Shown one piece after another: positions 58,355 through 64,000 of a stretch of 64,000 nucleotides of DNA. The position numbers were made by a program, and so were the translations under genes. Positions within the stretch are counted from its first letter, which is position 1, and every line of letters starts with the position of its first letter. The stretch spans positions 1 to 64,000 of the forward strand of contig JAJRZW010000066.1 of assembly GCA_024275015.1 (NCBI GenBank). The letters are read 5' to 3'. This stretch comes from Deltaproteobacteria bacterium. GTDB lineage: Bacteria > Desulfobacterota > Desulfobulbia > Desulfobulbales > JAJRZW01. The notes beneath the pieces were generated by a model. The model was not told the DNA's origin. It was given only the letters and a program-made list of their open reading frames with translations, and made no database searches.

Positions 58355-59578
58355 TCAGGTGAAATCAAAACCGGCAGGATACTGAAAAGGCCGGAGGCCG
58401 AACTCGGGCATTACCGCGAGCAGGTGATCAAAAATATCGGCCTGGATCGCCTCATAATTAGCCCATACCTTGTCGCTGCTGAACACATAGATTTCAAGGG
58501 GAAGCCCTTGAGGTCCGGGGGGCAATTGCCGCACCAGGAAGGTCATATCCTTGTTGATCAACGGATTGGCCTTGAGCCAGGCAACCACATAGGCCCTGAA
58601 AACGCCGATATTGGTCTGACGCCTGGCCCCGACCACCATATCACCATCAAGACCGCAGGAACGGTTATGGGACTCGATCTCGGCCTGACGTTGTCTGACA
58701 TAATCGGCCAGCAGAGGAAAGGTGGCAAAGCGGGCCAGCATCTCCGGAGTACAGAAGCGGATGGAGTTGAGATCAATATTGACCGCCCTTTTTATCCGCC
58801 GCCCCCCGGAGTCACTCATCCCGCGCCAGTTCTTAAAACTTCCCGAGACCAGGGCATGGGTGGGGATGCTGCTGATGGTCTTGTCCCAGTTTCTAACCTT
58901 GACCGTGTGAATCGATATCTCGATCACATCACCGTCCGCGCCGTGGGACGGCATTTCAATCCAGTCGCCGACCCGAACCATGTCCTTTGCCGAAAGCTGC
59001 ACACTTGCCACCAGGCCGAGAATGATGTCCTTGAATACCAGAATCAACACCGCGGTCAGGCCGCCGAACAGGGTAAGAATACCCCAGGGGGATTTATCAA
59101 CCAGCACCGCCACCAGAAAAACACCGCCAAGGACATAGACGACGATCTTGCCCGCCTCAAGATATCCCTGCCAGGAAAGGGCGTGACGACGATCGCGAAG
59201 GATATCGGCAACCGCGTCGATTACCCGCCGCAGCACCCCGATCCCCACCAGAACCACCGCAGCCATGGCCAGACGACGACAGGCGACGGCCACCGCTCCC
59301 GGGGGGAGAAACATCTCAGCGGCAAAATAGAGCCCGACAAAGGGCGGCAGCCAGCCGGCGGCGACAAATACCCCACGGCCGACCATGGCGTCATCCCATT
59401 TATTCGAGGTCTTCAGCACCGCCTTCTCCACCGCCGGAATAAAAACCCGCCGCGATACCATCCCGGCAATCCAGATGAGAAAGACAATCATCCCCAGAGT
59501 GACACCCATGGCCGCCACCCAGGCCGCCCGCGCCCCCAATCCCCAGGCGCTCAACCCTGCGACAATAAAATCAAACAT
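58355..59578 (-). CDS. Small-conductance mechanosensitive channel (MscS/YbdG type)
   Basis: 407 residues. Five or so spans in residues 1-195, then the pore-lining helix region (TLFGGLTAVLILVFKDIILGLVASVQL, about 167-193) and the MscS beta domain with RVGDWIEM, GDVIEISIHTVKVRNWDKTISSIPTHALV. This order matches YbdG-like channels that open on osmotic downshock. ATG 59578 has AGGAA 7 nt upstream. It follows feoB by 48 nt on the same strand, perhaps in one transcript. Confidence 0.92.
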   Translation of the reverse strand: MFDFIVAGLSAWGLGARAAWVAAMGVTLGMIVFLIWIAGMVSRRVFIPAVEKAVLKTSNKWDDAMVGRGVFVAAGWLPPFVGLYFAAEMFLPPGAVAVACRRLAMAAVVLVGIGVLRRVIDAVADILRDRRHALSWQGYLEAGKIVVYVLGGVFLVAVLVDKSPWGILTLFGGLTAVLILVFKDIILGLVASVQLSAKDMVRVGDWIEMPSHGADGDVIEISIHTVKVRNWDKTISSIPTHALVSGSFKNWRGMSDSGGRRIKRAVNIDLNSIRFCTPEMLARFATFPLLADYVRQRQAEIESHNRSCGLDGDMVVGARRQTNIGVFRAYVVAWLKANPLINKDMTFLVRQLPPGPQGLPLEIYVFSSDKVWANYEAIQADIFDHLLAVMPEFGLRPFQYPAGFDFT

Positions 59579-59626
59579 GACAAGTTCCTGTGGTTAACTT
59601 TCCTCAAAAGCCGCCCCGGGTTCAGG

Positions 59627-61816
59627 TCATCCCAATCCCAGGGCCATCCCCGCCTGATACACGAGGGTGGAGAGGAGAAAGGCGAAAAGGGTATTGAAGG
59701 TCATGGCAAACGCCCCCCAGCGCCAGGAGCCCGATTCCCTGACAATACAGGCAATGGTCGCAATACAGGGGGAATAGAACATGACAAATAAAATAAGGCT
59801 GAAGGCCGAGACCCGGTTCCAGGCGGGATTATGGCGCAGGGCGGCGGCAAGGGAACCGTCATTACCCACCGCCACCTCGCCCAGTGAATAGGCGGTGCCG
59901 AGGGTGGATATCACGATCTCCTTGGCCGCCACTCCGCCGACGAGGGCGATATTGGTACGCCAGTCAAAGCCGGTGAACCTACTGACCCCTTCAAGAAAAT
60001 GCCCGAAACGACCGGCAAGGGAATGGGCCAGAACCGCCTCCGCTTCCTCGGCGTCAATCCGTCCCAGCTGCGCCTTCATGGCCGGAGAGATGGCGACGGC
60101 AACCGTTGCCGCCGGGGCGCCAAGTGCCTGGCGCCGGGCGGCAAAAACGGCCTTCTGCGCCGTGGGCAGAGCGGGAAATGTCATCATCGCCCAGATCAGA
60201 ACCGAGGCCGCGAGGATCACGGTCCCGGCCTTGCGCAGGTAATCACCGGTCCGCTCCCAGGTATGGAGAAGAAGCCCCCGCAGGGTCGGAAAACGGTAGG
60301 GTGGCAGTTCCATCACAAACGGGGTCGGCACCCCTTTTAAAATGGTGCTGCGAAGAAATTTAGCCACCAGCAGGGCGCAGACCCAGGATATAATGGTAAG
60401 TAGAAACATCATCCGCGCCTTGCCCTGGGTAAAAAAGGTGGAGATAAACAGGGCCATGACCGGCAGTTTGGCGCCGCAGTTCATGAACGGAGTGGTAAGC
60501 AGGGTCGCCATCCGCTCCCTGGGCGACCTGAGCGTCCTGGTGGCAAGGACCCCGGGGACGGCACAGCCGCCGGCAATGCCGCCGGAGATGATGAAACTCA
60601 TCACCGATGAACCGTGGAGGCCAAAAGTACGGAAGACCCGGTCCATCATGAAGGCGACCCGGGCCAGATAGCCGGAATCTTCGAGAATGGCGATGCCGAA
60701 AAACATAAACATGATGATCGGGACAAAGCTGAAGACCCCGCCGACCCCGCGGATAATGCCGTTGACCATCAACGATTTGAGATAACCGTCCGGGAGTATG
60801 GCGGCAACGGCGTCGGCAAGCCAGTTGAAACCGCGCATGAGCCAGTCAACCGGCATCTCACTGTAGGTAAAGGTAAAATAATAAAGCCCGAGGAGAATGG
60901 CCAGCATGAACAACGGCCCGGCAACGCGGTGGGTCAGAACCTGGTCAATGCGGTCGGAGATATAGATCCGATCCTCATCCGACTGGACTGTAATCACCCC
61001 CTGGCGGACCACGGAACGGATGAAACCGTAACGATGATCGGCGATCATCGCCTCAGTGGTACTGGCCACGGTGGCGTCAAGGTGAGCAATAACGCCATTG
61101 ACCTCGGCCATAACGGTGGGAATAAACTCCGGTGCCGCCTCTTTTACCTGGGCGGCAAGTCTAGCGTCGCCCTCTAATAATTTCATCGCCACCCACGGGG
61201 CGGGATAGAGATCAGCCAAGACGTTTTCCGCCTCTATCCGCCCGGCAAGGGAGATGATCGCCCGGTCGAGATCTTCCCCGTAGGATACAGGCCGCGGCGC
61301 GGACGGGGCCGGAGTTGCGGCGAGACGAAGCACCGCGGCAAGAAGGGCGTCAACCCCCTGACCGCGGCGGGCGATCATCGGCACCACCGGCACCCCGAGA
61401 AGTTCGGATAATTTGGCCGCCTCTATTTTTACCCCCCGGTCATCGGCGACGTCGATCATGTTAAGGGCGATGATCACCGGCAGCCCCAGCTCAAGAAGCT
61501 GACAGCTCAGATAGAGATTGCGTTCAAGGTTTGAGGCGTCAACGATATTGACCACCGCCTCGGGACGCTCGCGGACAAGATAGTCCCGGGCCACCACCTC
61601 TTCCTCGGAATAGGCGGTAAGGGAATAGGTGCCTGGGAGGTCAACCACCCGGATCAGATGGTGGTTAAAACGACATTCCCCCTCTTTTTTCTCCACCGTG
61701 ACCCCGGGATAATTACCCACATGCTGATTAGCACCGGTAAGACGGTTAAAAAGGGTGGTCTTGCCGGCATTGGGATTGCCGGCAAGGGCAATTTTTATCT
61801 GCTTCTCAGCCCTCAC
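59627..61816 (-). CDS. feoB: Ferrous iron transporter FeoB
   Basis: GTP-gated Fe(II) importer of 729 residues. G domain: GNPNAGKTTLFN (about 12-23), YPGVTVEKKEG, DLPGTYSL, NMIDVADDRG; GDI-like helical domain to about 270; then the membrane part with two Gate regions carrying conserved Cys (GGIAGGCAVPGVLATRTL and PFMNCGAKLPVMALF) and the FEMPxYRxP-type motif as MELPPYRFPTL. A GTG at 61816 overlapping the feoA end is taken as start; it gives the usual short N-terminus. feoC is not present. Confidence 0.95.
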   Translation of the reverse strand: MRAEKQIKIALAGNPNAGKTTLFNRLTGANQHVGNYPGVTVEKKEGECRFNHHLIRVVDLPGTYSLTAYSEEEVVARDYLVRERPEAVVNIVDASNLERNLYLSCQLLELGLPVIIALNMIDVADDRGVKIEAAKLSELLGVPVVPMIARRGQGVDALLAAVLRLAATPAPSAPRPVSYGEDLDRAIISLAGRIEAENVLADLYPAPWVAMKLLEGDARLAAQVKEAAPEFIPTVMAEVNGVIAHLDATVASTTEAMIADHRYGFIRSVVRQGVITVQSDEDRIYISDRIDQVLTHRVAGPLFMLAILLGLYYFTFTYSEMPVDWLMRGFNWLADAVAAILPDGYLKSLMVNGIIRGVGGVFSFVPIIMFMFFGIAILEDSGYLARVAFMMDRVFRTFGLHGSSVMSFIISGGIAGGCAVPGVLATRTLRSPRERMATLLTTPFMNCGAKLPVMALFISTFFTQGKARMMFLLTIISWVCALLVAKFLRSTILKGVPTPFVMELPPYRFPTLRGLLLHTWERTGDYLRKAGTVILAASVLIWAMMTFPALPTAQKAVFAARRQALGAPAATVAVAISPAMKAQLGRIDAEEAEAVLAHSLAGRFGHFLEGVSRFTGFDWRTNIALVGGVAAKEIVISTLGTAYSLGEVAVGNDGSLAAALRHNPAWNRVSAFSLILFVMFYSPCIATIACIVRESGSWRWGAFAMTFNTLFAFLLSTLVYQAGMALGLG

Positions 61817-62051
61817 CGCTCTCGACCTCGACCTCAATATGATCGGCCTCGTTGTTGCGCAGGCTTACCACCGCCCCCATGACCTTCACCGCCACCGGGT
61901 CGTACAGGGGAGCCCGGCCCTGAATCTTTATCCGCGTTCCGGGGACAATCCCCATCTCCCGAAGCCGCAGGCCCAGATCTCCGGCAACCTTGACCGCGAC
62001 CACGGTCCCGGCCTGATTTTTGGCCATCCGGCGTAAAATTTTTTTCGACAC
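61806..62051 (-). CDS. feoA: Ferrous iron transport accessory protein FeoA
   Basis: 81-residue SH3-like protein that supports FeoB. Shows GLRLREMGIVPGTRIKIQGRAPLYDPVAVKVMGAVVSLRNNEADHIEV, the full FeoA pattern. Start GTG 62051 has AGGGG about 8 nt upstream; ATG 62027 is possible but has no ribosome site. No clear Fur box is seen upstream. Overlaps feoB by 11 nt. Confidence 0.93.
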   Translation of the reverse strand: MSKKILRRMAKNQAGTVVAVKVAGDLGLRLREMGIVPGTRIKIQGRAPLYDPVAVKVMGAVVSLRNNEADHIEVEVESGEG

Positions 62052-62106
62052 TCCCTGTTCCCCTATGGTATCACTGAATCTCTAAATGAACGATTCGTAA
62101 TTTAGT

Positions 62107-62265
62107 CCTGAATCCGTGACGGCTTAATGGTAACCGAGTATGTATTCATCTGAATTCATGCGTTTTTTGCCGGATTTTCACTCCGGCGGAAATTTCACCC
62201 CGCCGCCCGCTGCCCGGAAATCACCATTTTCAGCCGGAGCGGGGAGTTGTTACGAATCCATCAAA
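62107..62265 (+). repeat. Mosaic repeat: R2 left part joined to R3 right end (copy C)
   Basis: The first 105 nt (CCTGAATCCGTGACGGCTTA to CCGCCGCCC) match R2 copy A almost base for base. The rest, GGAAATCACC...CGGAGCGGGGAGTTGTTACGAATCCATC, matches the right end of the R3 element at 62437-62626 instead of the R2 stem-loop. No coding signs. It lies 55 nt upstream of feoA. Confidence 0.65.
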
Positions 62266-62436
62266 AAATAACCCGGGCCGTAACCCGGGTCGATCAGGCA
62301 GACAATATTAATGTTATATAAGGTCAGCACTGCCGGCTGTCAACCGTAGTCACGCCCGGCTTTTTCCTTTAATCATCCGACGTTTGCAGGTATGGTCAGA
62401 CGGTCGGGAGTAAAAAAAAATTGTTTTAATCAAAAA
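62266..62436. other. Intergenic spacer with one hairpin
   Basis: ACCCGGG-CCGTAA-CCCGGGT at about 62272-62291 forms a 7-bp hairpin with a T run on the minus strand only, where no gene ends, so its role is unclear. No open frame, RNA gene or promoter can be supported in the remainder. Confidence 0.4.
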
Positions 62437-62626
62437 GATGGTCTCGTAACAATTCCCCGCGGAGGCGTCTTCGGCGATTTTCGGAAAAAACGCCGGGCAA
62501 CGGGATGGGTTAAGAAATCCCGCATGTTTGAGGGCTTGGCCCGAGTTCGGGATTTCAACAGTCCGCCGCCCACTGTCCGGAATTTGTCGTTTTCTCCCAG
62601 GAGCGGGGACTTGTTACGGCTTCATC
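62437..62626 (+). repeat. Repeat family R3, full element with 24-bp inverted ends
   Basis: Left end GATGGTCTCGTAACAATTCC plus CCGC and the reverse complement of the right end, GATGAAGCCGTAACAAGTCC plus CCGC, agree at 19 of 24 positions. The 190-nt element has no open frame of note; an internal GGGATTTC/GAAATCCC pair (about 62511 and 62548) may form a hairpin. Both ends are flanked by A-rich sequence. Confidence 0.65.
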
Positions 62627-62688
62627 AAAAAGGGGATCCTGCGGAATTCAAGATCTTCAAGGCCCCTGGAAAACAACGGGACAAAGTT

Positions 62689-64000
62689 ATGAATGCCAAC
62701 CGTGAACGTCAGAGTATCAGAAAAAAGGTCGGCCGCCTGGCGCCGATCTTTCAAAAATACGGCCGCAATCTCGAGACCCTCGAGTCAATCCTGAAGTGGA
62801 AATCTATGGTTCTGATCCTGGGGAATTTTTCCTCGGGCAAATCGACCCTGATCAACGAACTTCTCGGCGGTAATATCCAGCGCACCGGCCAGAGTCCCAC
62901 CGATGACGCCTTCACCCTGATCACCGCCGCCGAAAACAACGGCGAACCGGGAGTAGTGCCTGGATCCACCCTGGTGGCCGATGAGAATCTGCCCTTTACC
63001 GGCTTCAAGGAATACGGCGAAAACTTCATCTCCCATTTCCGGATGCAGACAGTGAACCATCCCGGGCTAAAAGATCTGGCAATCATCGACACCCCGGGGA
63101 TGCTGGACGCGGTTACCGAAAAAGACCGGGGCTACGACTACGACAAGGTTATCGGCGAATTGGCCAGGATGGCCGACCTGGTTCTGTTGATGTTTGATCC
63201 CCACAAGGCCGGGACCATCCGCGAGGTCTATAACATCATCCGCAACACCCTGCCGGAAAATGCCGGAGAAGACCGGGTGGTCTTTGTTATGAGCCGGATT
63301 GACGAATGCGACAACCTCGGTGATCTGGTACGCTCGTACGGCACCCTGTGCTGGAACCTGTCACAGATGACCGGGCGCAAAGACATCCCCCGGATATTTC
63401 TCACCTACGCCCCCGGGGTCTCAAACGACGGCGACGAACGATTACGCGAATGGCTTCAGGAGCGGGAGGAACTGAAGCAGAGGATCCTCGCGGCCCCGGA
63501 TCTCCGTTTCAGTCACATGCTCCAGCATATCGACAAACAGGTGGGCGATCTGGCGATGATGGTCGAGGCGGCGGAAACCTTCAGTGCCCGGGCCGGATCT
63601 CTATTGGCCCGGACCATGCGGGTGACCGCAATCCTGGCGGCAACGGGCTTCCTCTTCGGCGACCTGCTGATCAAAGCGATAATCGGCTGGCCCGCGGCCC
63701 CGCTCCTGCCGGCACTATTCCGCGGCGCGGCCGACGGCAAGACCCTTATCCTGCCGATCCTGATCGCGGCCGCCCCCTTTGTCCTCAGCATCTTCTGGTT
63801 CCGCCGTTACGGTTTTGAGGCCCTGAGGAAAAAGACCATCACCGACCCCGACGACATGGTCCGTACCGATACCCCCTTCAGGCGACACCAATGGCAACGG
63901 CTGCGCGGTGACACCATAAAACTCATCTCACAACTTGCGCCGACAACGGTTTTCTCCCCCCATACCCGGGCCCGGGAAAAACTTCTCCGCTTCATCGAGC
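62689..64000 (+). CDS. Dynamin-like GTPase (3' end outside window)
   Basis: 437 codons seen. Large-GTPase features: P loop GNFSSGKST (about 43-51) and G2 threonine in QSPTDDAFTL, G3 DTPGM (about 136-140), and a G4-like MSRID. The helical stalk part follows, with a hydrophobic region (about 305-330 and 345-365: VTAILAATGFLFGDLL; ILPILIAAAPFVLSIFWF) that may insert in the membrane. Bacterial relatives act in membrane remodelling or repair. ATG 62689 is chosen for fit to a family-like N-terminus; its ribosome site is weak. The frame is open to the window edge. Fission, EHD-like or other subtype cannot be decided from this part. Confidence 0.85.
   Translation, partial: MNANRERQSIRKKVGRLAPIFQKYGRNLETLESILKWKSMVLILGNFSSGKSTLINELLGGNIQRTGQSPTDDAFTLITAAENNGEPGVVPGSTLVADENLPFTGFKEYGENFISHFRMQTVNHPGLKDLAIIDTPGMLDAVTEKDRGYDYDKVIGELARMADLVLLMFDPHKAGTIREVYNIIRNTLPENAGEDRVVFVMSRIDECDNLGDLVRSYGTLCWNLSQMTGRKDIPRIFLTYAPGVSNDGDERLREWLQEREELKQRILAAPDLRFSHMLQHIDKQVGDLAMMVEAAETFSARAGSLLARTMRVTAILAATGFLFGDLLIKAIIGWPAAPLLPALFRGAADGKTLILPILIAAAPFVLSIFWFRRYGFEALRKKTITDPDDMVRTDTPFRRHQWQRLRGDTIKLISQLAPTTVFSPHTRAREKLLRFIE

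Noticed and set aside
62040-62100. Possible Fur box upstream of feoA
   Set aside because: The AT-rich stretch (AATCGTTCATTTAGAGATTC on the minus strand) lacks a good match to the 19-bp palindrome in any phase.

Overview
The window looks like part of a GC-rich Gram-negative anaerobe of the Desulfobacterota (former Deltaproteobacteria), possibly near the Desulfobulbales. This is inferred from gene content, not from a phylogenetic marker: a complete outer-membrane type II secretion operon with gspN, a three-gene glutamate synthase whose last subunit carries the GltD module, split pntAA/pntAB/pntB, selA, a c-type-haem chemoreceptor, a kinase with a paired-CW cysteine motif, and very many two-component proteins. 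I see no phage, integrase, transposase gene or CRISPR array.

Layout. 1-2984 (minus): start of the division/wall (mra/dcw) cluster with mraZ, rsmH, an ftsL-like gene and an ftsI-like gene that runs off the window; mraZ has a textbook promoter and four 10-bp-phased operator repeats. 3145-4914: typA/bipA. 5004-15820 (minus): type II secretion genes gspC-D-E-F-I-J-K-L-M-N followed, after a gap, by gspG-H; a LOG-family gene leads the operon. 16638-20134 (minus): selA translationally coupled to a tandem degenerate GGDEF/TPR protein. 20314-22633: a disulfide oxidoreductase and aat. 22777-25593 (minus): proton-translocating transhydrogenase. 26032-31115: glutamate synthase. 31392: tRNA-Lys. 31654-48079: a dense signalling block (HDOD, PAS kinase, two receivers, HD-GYP, NarL-type pair, two kinases around a PhnD-like lipoprotein, haem chemoreceptor). 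48188-53142: AI-2E-type permease, cNMP-binding protein, WYL regulator, TlpA-like thioredoxin, small proteins. 53170-58067: a large hybrid kinase and a DEAD-box helicase. 58164: tRNA-Arg. 58355-62051 (minus): MscS channel and feoAB. 62689-end: a dynamin-like GTPase, cut by the window.

How the genes fit together. Transhydrogenase (NADPH supply) and the NAD(P)H-linked glutamate synthase are neighbours and fit one ammonium-assimilation theme. The HDOD/kinase/receiver/HD-GYP genes overlap by 4-10 nt and probably form one c-di-GMP-turnover pathway. Kinase, PhnD-like lipoprotein and hybrid kinase form a second sensory operon, and the haem chemoreceptor follows in the same direction.

Most unusual signals. 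(1) The FtsI-like protein lacks all three penicillin-binding active-site motifs although its frame is open. (2) The intergenic regions carry at least three families of small inverted-repeat elements, one of them a roughly 220-bp element folding into a long stem-loop with compensatory changes between copies. (3) A 152-bp element has perfect 32-bp inverted ends and two internal hairpins. (4) Two kinases/receptors carry cysteine-rich, probably metal- or haem-binding sensory inserts.
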